Shown: positions 1-6,233, numbered from the stretch's first letter. The stretch: 57,943 bases of DNA from Bradyrhizobium lablabi (GCF_001440475.1 NZ_LLYB01000135.1:16042-73984), one strand, 5' to 3'. Numbers and translations: made by a program. The notes: generated by a model from the sequence alone, not told the origin.

Positions 1-575
1 CATTGCTGGGCCAGTTCAGTGGCGCGCCGCATCTCGTCTTCCGGCATCGCCTGTCCGAAAGAGATCGTCGCGGTCTTTATCGGCTCATCGCAAAGGGTGC
101 AGTCGGGCGCGCTGCCATTTTCTTCGAAACGCGCCTTTACCCAAGGAAGATCATAGGCATGTCCGCAGCCGATGCAGCGGGCATAGGTGGTATTGCCATG
201 CAGTTCGATCACGTCGTCGGCCTTGAAGCCGGACGCCTGATGCAAATTATCAATATTCTGGGTGATGATCGCCGGCGTCTTGCCGGCCTTGTAGAGCGAG
301 GCCAGCGCGCGATGCCCGCGGCCGGGCCTGGCCGCCGCAAAAGTCTCTTCCATCGCAAAGCGCCGCCGCCAGGCCTCGGCCCGCGCGTCGGCGCTGGCGA
401 CGAATTCGTCGAAGGCGATCGGGCGGTTGCGGGTCCATAGGCCGCCGGGGGAACGGAAATCCGGAATGCCGCATTCGGTGGAAATGCCGGCACCGGTAAA
501 GGGGACGATGCAACTAGCTTCGGCGATCATGTTGCCGAGCTGCTCGACGCCGCTACGCAAATCCTTGGCGATCAC
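1..575 (-). CDS. cobB: NAD-dependent protein deacylase (sirtuin), 3' end outside the window
   Basis: Sirtuins remove acyl groups from lysines using NAD+. From the GTG at 575 the visible 191 residues hold TGAGIS (27-32), GIPDFRS (36-42), TQNIDNLHQ (105-113), the catalytic His of ELHGN (H126) and two CxxC pairs for structural zinc (C134/C137, C159/C162). The C-terminal part of the Rossmann fold runs off the window. The start is uncertain: GTG 575 gives a helix before the NAD motif, while an in-frame ATG at 530 would leave only about ten residues before TGAGIS. A TATAGT -10-like box lies at 608-613 on this strand, about 33 bases upstream. The catalytic family is clear; substrate and deacetylase-versus-desuccinylase preference cannot be judged. 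Confidence 0.93.
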   Translation of the reverse strand, partial: MIAKDLRSGVEQLGNMIAEASCIVPFTGAGISTECGIPDFRSPGGLWTRNRPIAFDEFVASADARAEAWRRRFAMEETFAAARPGRGHRALASLYKAGKTPAIITQNIDNLHQASGFKADDVIELHGNTTYARCIGCGHAYDLPWVKARFEENGSAPDCTLCDEPIKTATISFGQAMPEDEMRRATELAQQ

Positions 576-706
576 CGCTAATGTTTCCGAGTTGTTGGGC
601 TGTGCGGACTATAGCACGGCCGTTCGGATTGCCAGATCGATGCGCCCTGCCCGACGGCGCCACACGTGCATGGCTATCAAGCCACCTTATGCCGCGCGAG
701 CCCTCG

Positions 707-976
707 TCATGCCGCCTTGGCAACAGGTTCTTTCGGCTCCGATTGCTTCGGCTCCGATTGCTTCCGCTCTTTGGCTTCTTCGGACTTCTTCGCCTTGGGT
801 GCCGGTGCGCTTTCCGCTTTCTTCGCCGGCGGCTTGCTATATTGGGCGAGCTTTTCCAGTTCCGCTTCAAGCTCGGCGCGGCGTGTAGCGACTTTCTCGA
901 ACAGCTTGTCGGTGGCGCTCTCCCGAAGTGCTGCGAGTTCTTCGATACCAAGTGAATCCAGATCGATCTTTGCCAA
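707..976 (-). CDS. Small coiled-coil protein with H-NS-like N-terminus and Lys/Pro/Ala-rich tail
   Basis: An 89-aa protein read from a TTG start chosen because a GGGAGG ribosome site sits five bases upstream; the longer reading from 1036 adds residues with no ribosome site. Residues 1-45 form a charged amphipathic helix (I-D-L-D-S-L-G-I-E-E-L-A-A-L-R type) like the oligomerisation segment of alphaproteobacterial H-NS/MvaT-like proteins. The remainder is a low-complexity basic tail containing KQSEPKQSEPKEP, an internal repeat. The AT-hook-like C-terminal DNA-binding motif of H-NS is absent. It could be a nucleoid-associated or anti-H-NS-like protein, but that is inference from resemblance only. 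Confidence 0.72.
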   Translation of the reverse strand: MAKIDLDSLGIEELAALRESATDKLFEKVATRRAELEAELEKLAQYSKPPAKKAESAPAPKAKKSEEAKERKQSEPKQSEPKEPVAKAA

Positions 977-1152
977 TGGAACCTCCCGTTTGGCTTTCGC
1001 TAACGGGAACCCGTGTGAGCGACAAGAATGCACCACACCTTATCCACCGCTTCGCTGCCAACGGCCGCGCGATGATAATGCTTCCCAATTCGTGCCCCAT
1101 TCGCCCGGGCCAATGACGCGGGGCGCGAATCAATCAAGAAGACGGATGGGCG

Positions 1153-1320
1153 ATGACGGAGAAGGAAGAAAGACTCGCGCGGGATCGCGCCGAAATCGCC
1201 GCGCGTGTGGCACGCTTCAGGGAAACCCAGCAGAAGTTTGAACGCGAGCGCGAGCAGTATTACGAGACGACGCTGGCGAAAGCGCTGAACGGATCCGGTC
1301 GGCCCTCGTTCTGGCGTTGA
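1153..1320 (+). CDS. Small highly charged helical protein (55 aa), function unknown
   Basis: ATG to TGA encodes 55 aa, mostly one charged helix rich in Glu and Arg (R-F-R-E-T-Q-Q-K-F-E-R-E-R-E-Q-Y-Y-E), ending in S-F-W-R. No signal peptide or membrane segment is present. It lies alone between the H-NS-like gene on the other strand and a candidate stress RNA. The regular charge pattern and codon use argue for a real gene. An imperfect hairpin (GGAGC-att-GCTCC) follows at about 1334-1346. No family is recognised. Confidence 0.6.
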   Translation: MTEKEERLARDRAEIAARVARFRETQQKFEREREQYYETTLAKALNGSGRPSFWR

Positions 1321-1412
1321 GGCGGAACCGGCAAGGAGCATTGCTCCGCCGTTGCGTTATCGCCGATGGAATATGACGCGAGGAACCAGCAGGAAAATTC
1401 CGCAACCGGGGC

Positions 1413-1437
1413 GGAACGAAGCAGACCCCTCGATGTT
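1413..1437 (+). promoter_or_regulatory. Candidate sigma-EcfG promoter (GGAAC-N16-TGTT)
   Basis: GGAAC at 1413-1417, 16 bases, then TGTT at 1434-1437. The general-stress sigma factor EcfG of alphaproteobacteria recognises GGAAC-N16/17-cGTT, so this matches except for the first -10 base. The predicted start near 1444 fits a short transcript ending at the hairpin at 1483-1516. Confidence 0.4.
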
Positions 1438-1443
1438 TTCCTC

Positions 1444-1516
1444 TCAAGTGCAGCAGCCTTGCGAGAGGTGAAAGCACGAATGACCCCGTCGGCATCTGCG
1501 GATGTGGCGGGGTTTT
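1444..1516 (+). ncRNA. Candidate short stress-induced RNA
   Basis: About 73 nt between an EcfG-like promoter and a strong terminator hairpin. The segment contains GAGAGGTGAAAGCACGA followed by an ATG that sits inside the terminator stem; the reading frame from this ATG (to 1665) overlaps the next small gene in another frame and shows no protein-like features. An RNA product is therefore preferred. It rests only on promoter plus terminator. Confidence 0.3.
1483..1516 (+). terminator. Intrinsic terminator
   Basis: ACCCCG (1483-1488) pairs with CGGGGT (1508-1513); inside, C-A-T-C (1493-1496) pairs with GATG (1501-1504) around a TGCG loop. TTTT follows at 1513-1516. Confidence 0.6.
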
Positions 1517-1592
1517 CGTTATCGCCAGACCGATACACCGCCACGGGATCGCAAGCCATGCGATCGCGCAGGGCTGACCATCGAATTGCGCG

Positions 1593-1618
1593 GGAACTAT
1601 TTCGCTTCTTGTGGAGTT
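1593..1618 (+). promoter_or_regulatory. Candidate sigma-EcfG promoter (GGAAC-N17-AGTT)
   Basis: GGAAC at 1593-1597, 17 bases, then AGTT at 1615-1618. The ATG of the 34-aa membrane peptide gene is 23 bases downstream, the right distance for a short 5' leader. Confidence 0.45.
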
Positions 1619-1640
1619 TACCCACACGGAGATGTGCGTC

Positions 1641-1745
1641 ATGCCCGTGTGGATGGAAATTCTGATCAATGTGATCGGTTACGCCGGCTTCATCGCCATC
1701 GCGACCTATCACAGATCGTCAGGCGAAAAATTCCCGGATCGTTGA
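1641..1745 (+). CDS. Small membrane peptide (34 aa), possibly stress-induced
   Basis: The gene encodes M-P-V-W-M-E-I-L-I-N-V-I-G-Y-A-G-F-I-A-I-A then a short polar tail ending S-S-G-E-K-F-P-D-R. Residues 3-22 form one hydrophobic helix, so it is probably a single-pass inner-membrane peptide. GGAG lies about nine bases before the ATG, and a GGAAC-N17-AGTT element lies 23 bases upstream, which suggests control by the general stress sigma factor. Function unknown; too short for similarity to be informative by eye. Confidence 0.6.
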   Translation: MPVWMEILINVIGYAGFIAIATYHRSSGEKFPDR

Positions 1746-1782
1746 GCGCCGGACTTGTAAGTACCAGACTTGTAAGTTGCGG

Positions 1783-1968
1783 TCAGTTCGCCTTTTGCGG
1801 TTCACCCGCGGTGCGGACCAGCCTGTCGGCCTTGACCAGCACCTGACCGCTTTCAGCTTGCGGCCGCAATGAAAAGCTGATGACGACGAAGACGAGGCAC
1901 AGCAGCAGGCCGACCACCATGACGCGCCGATGAGTTGGTTTGTCCGCGTTGTGAAACGAAGGGAACAT
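1783..1968 (-). CDS. Small single-pass membrane protein (61 aa), function unknown
   Basis: After a basic N-terminus (F-H-N-A-D-K-P-T-H-R-R), residues 16-34 (V-M-V-V-G-L-L-L-C-L-V-F-V-V-I-S-F) form one membrane span. A short polar tail follows (R-P-Q-A-E-S-G-Q-V-L-V-K-A-D-R-L-V-R), probably periplasmic. The gene stands alone, with no partner in the same direction. Composition and the clean topology support it as real; no role can be assigned. Confidence 0.6.
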   Translation of the reverse strand: MFPSFHNADKPTHRRVMVVGLLLCLVFVVISFSLRPQAESGQVLVKADRLVRTAGEPQKAN

Positions 1969-2353
1969 GGCCCGCTTTCCTCAAAGCCATCCCTATCGCA
2001 ACGCCGGATACGCACAATGCGATTTGGGTTTTAACCTAACCGAATAGGGTTATCTGCGTTTTCGCGGAAACCTTGAGGCGGCAGTCGCGAGGCTCCGAGC
2101 TCTCCGGCACGTCCTGCATCCACGCCCCGTCTTATCCACGCCGGCGCGATCCGCTCGATGGCCGGCCTGGTCCAGATGAAGCGAAAGCAATCAGGCATTC
2201 ACCCGCGCAATCGAAAAAGACTCCTTTTGTTCTCCTGGAACGAACAGGGGGCGCATTTTCCGGCACGGCTGCCTTCTTAAGATACCGTTACCTCGCGATG
2301 CCGGGCGTCGAACCTTTTTGGCGCCATCCGTACTCATCTAAAAAGGTGTTGCG
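1969..2353. other. 385-base stretch without a recognised gene
   Basis: No convincing coding frame on either strand. It holds a small inverted repeat TAACC-gaatag-GGTTA near 2035-2050 and a lone GGAAC at 2237-2241 without a matching -10 element. It probably carries the divergent promoters for the flanking small genes. Confidence 0.4.
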
Positions 2354-2500
2354 ATGACCCAAGCCGACCATTACCGAGAGCAATCCACCAGGGCCCGACG
2401 GCTCGCCGAAGCCGTGAAGGATCCGGAAGCCTCGAAGAAGCTGATCGAGATGGCCGAGGAATTCCGTCTCTACGCGGAGCGGCTGGAGCAGACGCATTAG
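2354..2500 (+). CDS. Small helical protein (48 aa), function unknown
   Basis: A 48-aa product with an AAGGTG ribosome site just before the ATG. The sequence is soluble and helix-forming (H-Y-R-E-Q-S-T-R-A-R-R-L-A-E-A-V, K-K-L-I-E-M-A-E-E-F-R-L-Y-A-E-R-L-E-Q), resembling the many short rhizobial proteins in which an Arg-rich helix is followed by an E-M-A-E-E-Y/F-R-A-R-A-like segment. No catalytic residue is evident. It may be transcribed alone; the next gene starts 140 bases on. Confidence 0.6.
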   Translation: MTQADHYREQSTRARRLAEAVKDPEASKKLIEMAEEFRLYAERLEQTH

Positions 2501-2640
2501 CGTTCTGGATCGGGCAATACGGGGACGAAAATTTTAAGCCGCTGTTTACCGCTTTGTGCGGCGGAGCCCCGCCGTTAACCGAACCTCTTTACAAGACGTA
2601 AACACGGGCCTGACAAGTTGTGACCAGGAGGGTTTATCCC

Positions 2641-2835
2641 ATGGTCATTTATCCGATACCGGCAGAAGTGACACAGGCCAGAATACAACTCGTCGTCGAT
2701 CAGACCGCCAAGGCGCCCGCACATACGATCAATCAGGATCTGCAGGCTGTCGACCATGCCAAGGCAGCCGCCGTAGAAGCGGCCCTTGCCAACCTGCAGA
2801 CCGAAGAACCGCCGCGGGTGGACGTCAAGGTTTGA
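2641..2835 (+). CDS. Small Ala-rich protein (64 aa), function unknown
   Basis: The start at 2641 is set by a strong AGGAGGG ribosome site at 2626-2632; an upstream in-frame GTG at 2620 would place that site inside the gene. The 64-aa product begins M-V-I-Y-P-I-P-A-E-V, has an Ala-rich helix (D-H-A-K-A-A-A-V-E-A-A-L-A-N-L) and an acidic/proline tail ending V-D-V-K-V. No membrane segment or signal. Unrecognised. Confidence 0.55.
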   Translation: MVIYPIPAEVTQARIQLVVDQTAKAPAHTINQDLQAVDHAKAAAVEAALANLQTEEPPRVDVKV

Positions 2836-2885
2836 TCTGACGGAAAATACTGACTTGCGCGCAAGAACCAGGCTGCGTCCGGTCC

Positions 2886-3071
2886 TCACGCTCGCCATGC
2901 GAGTTGCTGCGCATGCACGACGCTGAGCATCACCAGGCCGCCGATGCCGGCGAGCACAGCCAGCCCTGCGAACCACACCCACTGCGGCTTTTCCTTGTAA
3001 GCGAGGAAAGCGGAGCAAATCGTACACACGATCGTCGGCAGATTCGCGACCAGTAAAACCCACGCCAGCAT
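2886..3071 (-). CDS. Small two-span membrane protein (61 aa)
   Basis: The start is fixed by GGGAGG six bases before the ATG at 3071; the same frame is open further upstream but without a ribosome site. Two hydrophobic helices (about residues 2-22 and 31-52) are joined by a short K-E-K-P-Q-W loop, giving a hairpin in the inner membrane. It is convergent with the 64-aa gene at 2641-2835. No family recognised. Confidence 0.65.
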   Translation of the reverse strand: MLAWVLLVANLPTIVCTICSAFLAYKEKPQWVWFAGLAVLAGIGGLVMLSVVHAQQLAWRA

Positions 3072-3179
3072 CTTGAGCCTCCCAGGCGAAGCGGATGCGC
3101 AACAGCTAACGCTTCCGCTGATGAGGCGACTGTGCCCGGCATCACATCGACTGCGCCGCGACCGCGCTATCGTCGTCGC

Positions 3180-3413
3180 ATGATGCTGTTTCGCACCGTC
3201 GTGATCTGGGCCGTACAAGCGCTGCTGTTTTGCGTCGGCATTGGTGTCGCGGGACTGTCCGCGCACCTGTTCGGCCCGATCATTGCCGAGACCTTCAGTA
3301 TCCACGAACTGATACCGACTGCGCTGATCTTCTTCGCGGTGGCGGCAACGTTGGGCTGGATCGGAAGCAGGTTCTTGCCGGAGAGCTGGACGTACGACAA
3401 TCCCCTGCTCTGA
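3180..3413 (+). CDS. Small two-span membrane protein (77 aa)
   Basis: Two hydrophobic helices (F-R-T-V-V-I-W-A-V-Q-A-L-L-F-C-V-G-I-G-V and L-I-P-T-A-L-I-F-F-A-V-A-A-T-L-G-W-I) with a polar end S-W-T-Y-D-N-P-L-L. The start is uncertain: tandem ATGs at 3180/3183 are preferred because the frame from GTG 3132 adds an Arg-rich stretch lacking membrane or domain character. It is divergent from the 61-aa membrane gene at 2886-3071. Function unknown. Confidence 0.5.
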   Translation: MMLFRTVVIWAVQALLFCVGIGVAGLSAHLFGPIIAETFSIHELIPTALIFFAVAATLGWIGSRFLPESWTYDNPLL

Positions 3414-3437
3414 GCCCGCCGCTACGGCGCGTGGGTC

Positions 3438-3734
3438 TTATCGCGGTATCGTCTCGGTGCGATAGATGTTGGTCCCCGACGTCTCGACGATCCGGCCCTT
3501 GAGCGATTTCACGAACGCCTTCGAGCCTTCGACGGCGAAATGCGTGCGCAACGCCGCCTCGTCCTGCCAACGTTCGAAGAAGAACAGCCGCATCGGGTTC
3601 TGACAGTCGACATGTACGTCATGCGAAATGCAGCCGGGCTCCTTGCGGGAGCGCTCGACATGCTCGATGCACGAGCGAAGCACGTCGTCGAACGTCTCCT
3701 CGCGCGCCAGAATGCTGCCGGTTACGATAATCAT
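3438..3734 (-). CDS. Antibiotic-biosynthesis-monooxygenase (ABM) fold protein, putative quinol monooxygenase
   Basis: A 98-aa protein of the dimeric alpha-beta barrel ABM/YgiN type: I-I-V-T-G-S-I strand, helix with R-S-C-I-E-H-V-E-R-S-R-K-E-P-G-C, then H-D-V-H-V-D strand, F-F-F-E-R-W strand and the final helix containing H-F. The length is typical of the family (95-105 aa). Such enzymes oxidise quinols or aromatic substrates without cofactor, though many are uncharacterised. ATG 3734 is chosen; ATG 3752 is also possible. It is convergent with the small membrane gene ending at 3413. Confidence 0.85.
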   Translation of the reverse strand: MIIVTGSILAREETFDDVLRSCIEHVERSRKEPGCISHDVHVDCQNPMRLFFFERWQDEAALRTHFAVEGSKAFVKSLKGRIVETSGTNIYRTETIPR

Positions 3735-3814
3735 GCCGATCCCCGTTCGCATCAGCCAACCGCCCGCCCTCGAAAGGCGCCGGTCGTTACGCGTCGAGGC
3801 GGGCGAATCCTTCG

Positions 3815-3973
3815 TTAATGCATCAGGCGCGGCACGACAACCAATACTGCCAGCAATACGCCGAGGCTGCTGACCACGGACAATTTCATCCGGGCCGTTC
3901 TGAAATCGGTGATCGGCAACACAAGAAAGAAGGCCATCGCGAGTATCAGCAGGCCATAGAACATGTACATCAT
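3815..3973 (-). CDS. Small two-span membrane protein (52 aa)
   Basis: The start at 3973 follows GGAGGG by four bases (tandem ATG-ATG). The product has two hydrophobic helices, Y-G-L-L-I-L-A-M-A-F-F-L-V-L-P and V-V-S-S-L-G-V-L-L-A-V-L-V-V-V-P, separated by a basic loop T-D-F-R-T-A-R-M-K. It lies upstream of, and in the same direction as, the ABM gene 80 bases away, so they may be co-transcribed. Role unknown. Confidence 0.6.
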   Translation of the reverse strand: MMYMFYGLLILAMAFFLVLPITDFRTARMKLSVVSSLGVLLAVLVVVPRLMH

Positions 3974-4241
3974 CGATCCCTCCATCGGCGTGACAATGGA
4001 GGGCGGACCTGGTTGCATCTGTGTGAGGGGTCACGCTGGTAAATGTAGCGTTCTGGGCCGCGAAATGCTCAACAACAAGAGCGCGATAAAACAGGCTCCG
4101 ACCGATCGCTATCAGCTGCTCTTATTGAAGTCACTCCGTCGGTTTCGGCTTCCCGACAAAATGCTGCAATTTTACGCTTTTGGTTGTCATGATGGCAACT
4201 TGGGCGTGCCACACCGTTTCTGATCAAAGTATCGAGAGAGA

Positions 4242-4409
4242 ATGGGAATGCTTGGGAAGTTTCTGCGCGACGAGAACGGCGCCACCGCCATCGAATACAG
4301 CCTCATCGCCGGGTTTATCGCCCTGGCCATCATCGCCGCCGTCGGAATGACCGGGCAAAGGCTCGTGGCGCTGTTCGAGAGTCTTATTCCCGCACTGACG
4401 ATTAAGTGA
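4242..4409 (+). CDS. Flp/Fap-type pilin
   Basis: A 55-aa type IVb (Flp) pilin. It has the short leader then F-L-R-D-E-N-G-A-T-A-I-E-Y-S-L-I-A-G, the characteristic G/x-A-T-A-I-E-Y processing and packing region with E5-equivalent Glu and Tyr, and one hydrophobic helix I-A-L-A-I-I-A-A-V. Flp pilins are cleaved by a TadV-type prepilin peptidase and assembled by Tad (Cpa) machinery; no tad/cpa genes are in this window. A degenerate copy of its 3' end lies at 4997-5059 beyond the HD gene, so the locus once held two pilin genes. Confidence 0.92.
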   Translation: MGMLGKFLRDENGATAIEYSLIAGFIALAIIAAVGMTGQRLVALFESLIPALTIK

Positions 4410-4465
4410 CGGCCAGAAGTGTCGCCCTTTGGGGTTGCGGCATGACAAAAGCCCGCAGCCGCAGG

Positions 4466-4933
4466 CTACTCTTCACCGGCCGCGCCTGACAGCGCAGCCG
4501 TCAGGATTTCGATCGAACGGCGATACTTGTCATCGCCAGTGCGCTTCTCCGGTGGCAACCTCGATAGGCGGTCGGGATCGAGATTGTCCTGATTGTCCGC
4601 CCTCTTCACCGCAATTGCCATGCGATCGCCCGAGGCTGCGATAGCTTCGATGCAATCAAGATACGTCACTCCCTTCGGCTTGGTGAGGCGCTCCACCGAC
4701 GCCACAACGCTCCTGGGATAGCCCAGGCGAAGAAGATCTTCGGCGGTGTACTCGGTGTCCTCGATAACGTCGTGAAGCAAGGCGACAAGCTTGGACTCGT
4801 CTGATGCGTCCGAGCCCAGCCGGTGCATGACCGATACCGGGTGCTTCCAGTATTCGACGCCGCCTTTGTCGACCTGACCGGCGTGGGCAGCCTTTATGAA
4901 ATTGATGGTGTCTTCGATAGTCGGGGTCGTCAT
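4466..4933 (-). CDS. HD-domain protein of the small alarmone hydrolase type
   Basis: A 155-aa stand-alone hydrolase resembling the (p)ppGpp-hydrolase half of RelA/SpoT. It shows H-A-G-Q-x-D-K-G-x-x-Y-x-x-H-P near residues 16-32, the H-D-x-I-E-D-T catalytic box (about 53-59), L-T-K and V-K-R-A-D-N-x-D-N, matching the order of RSH hydrolase motifs. No synthetase, TGS or ACT domain follows, so it would be a SAH/Mesh1-like enzyme removing pyrophosphate from ppGpp or a related nucleotide. Substrate is inference. It sits reversed between an intact and a broken flp gene, which suggests it was inserted there. Confidence 0.85.
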   Translation of the reverse strand: MTTPTIEDTINFIKAAHAGQVDKGGVEYWKHPVSVMHRLGSDASDESKLVALLHDVIEDTEYTAEDLLRLGYPRSVVASVERLTKPKGVTYLDCIEAIAASGDRMAIAVKRADNQDNLDPDRLSRLPPEKRTGDDKYRRSIEILTAALSGAAGEE

Positions 4934-4996
4934 GATTGCATTTTACGCAGCTTGCTTCACCTGACAAGCACGCGCCTGCCGCATCAGTTTCCGATC

Positions 4997-5059
4997 GGAA
5001 TGACCGGAGAACGGCTCGTGGCGCTGTTCGAGAGTCTTATTCCGGCGTTGACTCGGTAG
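4997..5059 (+). pseudogene. Remnant of a second flp pilin gene (3' end only)
   Basis: The reading G-M-T-G-E-R-L-V-A-L-F-E-S-L-I-P-A-L-T-R-stop is nearly identical, in DNA and protein, to the last twenty residues of the intact Flp pilin at 4242-4409. The 5' part including the processing site is missing; upstream sequence belongs to the HD gene region. It is a truncated tandem copy. Confidence 0.8.
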
Positions 5060-5063
5060 GCTA

Positions 5064-5228
5064 TCACCGAAACATCATCGCAAAGGCGAGGCTTGCGAGC
5101 CCGACCACGACCCAAAACGCAATCCCGGCAAGCATCATTTCAAGTTCACCTGGGTCTTCTCGGCCAAATTGTCGGAGTACCCACAGTCCGGTGCCGCCGA
5201 TAACAATTTCGAGAAGCGCTTCGATCAT
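5064..5228 (-). CDS. Small two-span membrane protein (54 aa)
   Basis: ATG 5228 to TGA 5064 encodes an amphipathic start (M-I-E-A-L-L-E-I-V-I-G-G-T-G-L-W-V-L-R-Q-F-G-R), an acidic loop and a second span (M-L-A-G-I-A-F-W-V-V-V-G-L-A-S-L-A-F-A-M-M-F-R). The topology resembles the other short membrane proteins in this region. The ribosome site is weak, so confidence is moderate. It ends five bases after the flp remnant on the other strand. Confidence 0.5.
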   Translation of the reverse strand: MIEALLEIVIGGTGLWVLRQFGREDPGELEMMLAGIAFWVVVGLASLAFAMMFR

Positions 5229-5397
5229 CAGTTTTCACGTCGTGGCAGCGTGCCTACCGTTTCGCGCTGGTCCAGGTTTCGCGTAAAACGAGACAGAGTG
5301 AACCGCCAGCCCCTGCCCTACGCTGCAATTTGCTGCTACTTATTGCCCTCGGGAGCTGAAGAAACTCCAAATTTCGCAAGACCAGAGGACAACAAAC

Positions 5398-5850
5398 ATG
5401 CGCTATCTCCACACCATGCTGCGCGTCCGCAATCTCGATATCGCGATGAAGTTTTATCAGGATGCGCTGGGGCTGAAGGAAGTACGCCGGGTCGATAATG
5501 AGAAGGGCCGCTTCACGCTGGTGTTCCTGTGCGCGCCCGAGGATGAGGGCCTGTTCAAGGCCGCGCCCCAGAACCGCGGCGCGCCGCTGGTCGAGCTGAC
5601 CTATAATTGGGACGAGGAGAAATACGGCGAAGACCGCCATTTCGGCCATCTCGCCTACGAGGTCGACGACATCTATGCGACCTGCGACCGCCTGATGAAG
5701 GCCGGCATCACCATCAACCGCCCGCCCCGCGACGGCAACATGGCGTTCGTGCGCTCACCGGATCTGCATTCGATCGAGCTGCTGCAGAAGGGCGAGCCGA
5801 AGCCGCCCGCCGAGCCGTGGACGTCGATGCCGAACACCGGCCACTGGTAG
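5398..5850 (+). CDS. gloA: Lactoylglutathione lyase (glyoxalase I)
   Basis: Converts the methylglyoxal-glutathione hemithioacetal to S-lactoylglutathione in the cytoplasm, the first step of glyoxal detoxification. The 150-aa protein has two beta-alpha-beta-beta-beta modules with the four metal ligands visible as H5 (Y-L-H-T-M-L-R-V), E66 (V-E-L-T-Y-N-W), H84 (F-G-H-L-A-Y-E-V-D-D) and E127 (S-I-E-L-L-Q). Length fits the short Ni-type bacterial enzymes, with about 15 extra C-terminal residues. AGAGGA precedes the ATG. A 12-bp stem hairpin follows the gene. It is probably monocistronic. Confidence 0.96.
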   Translation: MRYLHTMLRVRNLDIAMKFYQDALGLKEVRRVDNEKGRFTLVFLCAPEDEGLFKAAPQNRGAPLVELTYNWDEEKYGEDRHFGHLAYEVDDIYATCDRLMKAGITINRPPRDGNMAFVRSPDLHSIELLQKGEPKPPAEPWTSMPNTGHW

Positions 5851-5878
5851 GCCCCGGTTTCCTGACCAGACCCAAAGC

Positions 5879-5907
5879 AAATGGCGGCTGACACGCAGCC
5901 GCCATTT
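5879..5907. terminator. Perfect 12-bp hairpin after gloA
   Basis: AAATGGCGGCTG (5879-5890) is the exact complement of CAGCCGCCATTT (5896-5907), loop of five bases. No long T-run follows on the plus strand, but the arms end in TTT in either direction, so it may act bidirectionally. Confidence 0.6.
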
Positions 5908-6029
5908 GAGCGACGTCGACGCCGAAGTGCGCGAGGCGGCGGAGCGCGACGGCTGTTTCGGGTGGGATTGTCGCTCGCGGAAAATCCCAAATCATAAAAC
6001 GTTCCTCGCCTTGCGTGGTTTTATCCGCA

Positions 6030-6054
6030 GGAACTGGCCACGGCATGACGCGTT
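6030..6054 (+). promoter_or_regulatory. Sigma-EcfG promoter, full match (GGAAC-N16-CGTT)
   Basis: GGAAC at 6030-6034, exactly 16 bases, CGTT at 6051-6054. This is the consensus of the PhyR/EcfG general stress response. The ATG of a 27-aa membrane peptide lies 30 bases downstream behind AAGGAGGAA. Confidence 0.75.
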
Positions 6055-6083
6055 TTCTCCTCGAATGCATTTTGAAGGAGGAA

Positions 6084-6167
6084 ATGATGGGACGTGGGAT
6101 TTTGCTTTGGTTGCTGGGCGTGCCTATTCCGGTGATCATTCTGCTGTGGCTGTTCCTCGGCCATTAA
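6084..6167 (+). CDS. 27-aa hydrophobic membrane peptide under a stress promoter
   Basis: The peptide is M-M-G-R-G then one hydrophobic helix (I-L-L-W-L-L-G-V-P-I-P-V-I-I-L-L-W-L-F-L-G-H). The helix carries a central V-P-I-P kink and two Trp at interface positions. The ribosome site AAGGAGGAA is near perfect, and a consensus sigma-EcfG promoter and a terminator (6197-6233) bracket it, so the gene is a complete 200-base transcription unit. Peptides of this sequence type are common in rhizobia (from memory). Role unknown; membrane protection under stress would be a guess. Confidence 0.8.
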   Translation: MMGRGILLWLLGVPIPVIILLWLFLGH

Positions 6168-6196
6168 CAGGCTGACGCAGCTACGCATAACGCAAG

Positions 6197-6233
6197 AAAC
6201 GGGCTCTGTCGCATTGCGGCAGGGCCTGTTTTT
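6197..6233 (+). terminator. Intrinsic terminator of the 27-aa peptide gene
   Basis: AAACGGGCTCTG (6197-6208) pairs with CAGGGCCTGTTT (6220-6231) through two G-T pairs; TTTTT follows directly. Confidence 0.75.

Noticed and set aside
1366..1665. A 99-codon frame that passes through the terminator hairpin
   Set aside because: The start near 1480 lies inside a strong hairpin and the frame overlaps the 34-aa peptide gene in another phase; composition is not gene-like.
2237..2261. GGAAC-N16/17 element as a sigma-EcfG promoter
   Set aside because: The -10 position reads TTCC or TCCG, not CGTT, and the next gene begins about 100 bases on.
5714..6139. A 141-codon minus-strand frame behind gloA
   Set aside because: It runs through the perfect hairpin at 5879-5907 and over the EcfG promoter; no ribosome site or domain.
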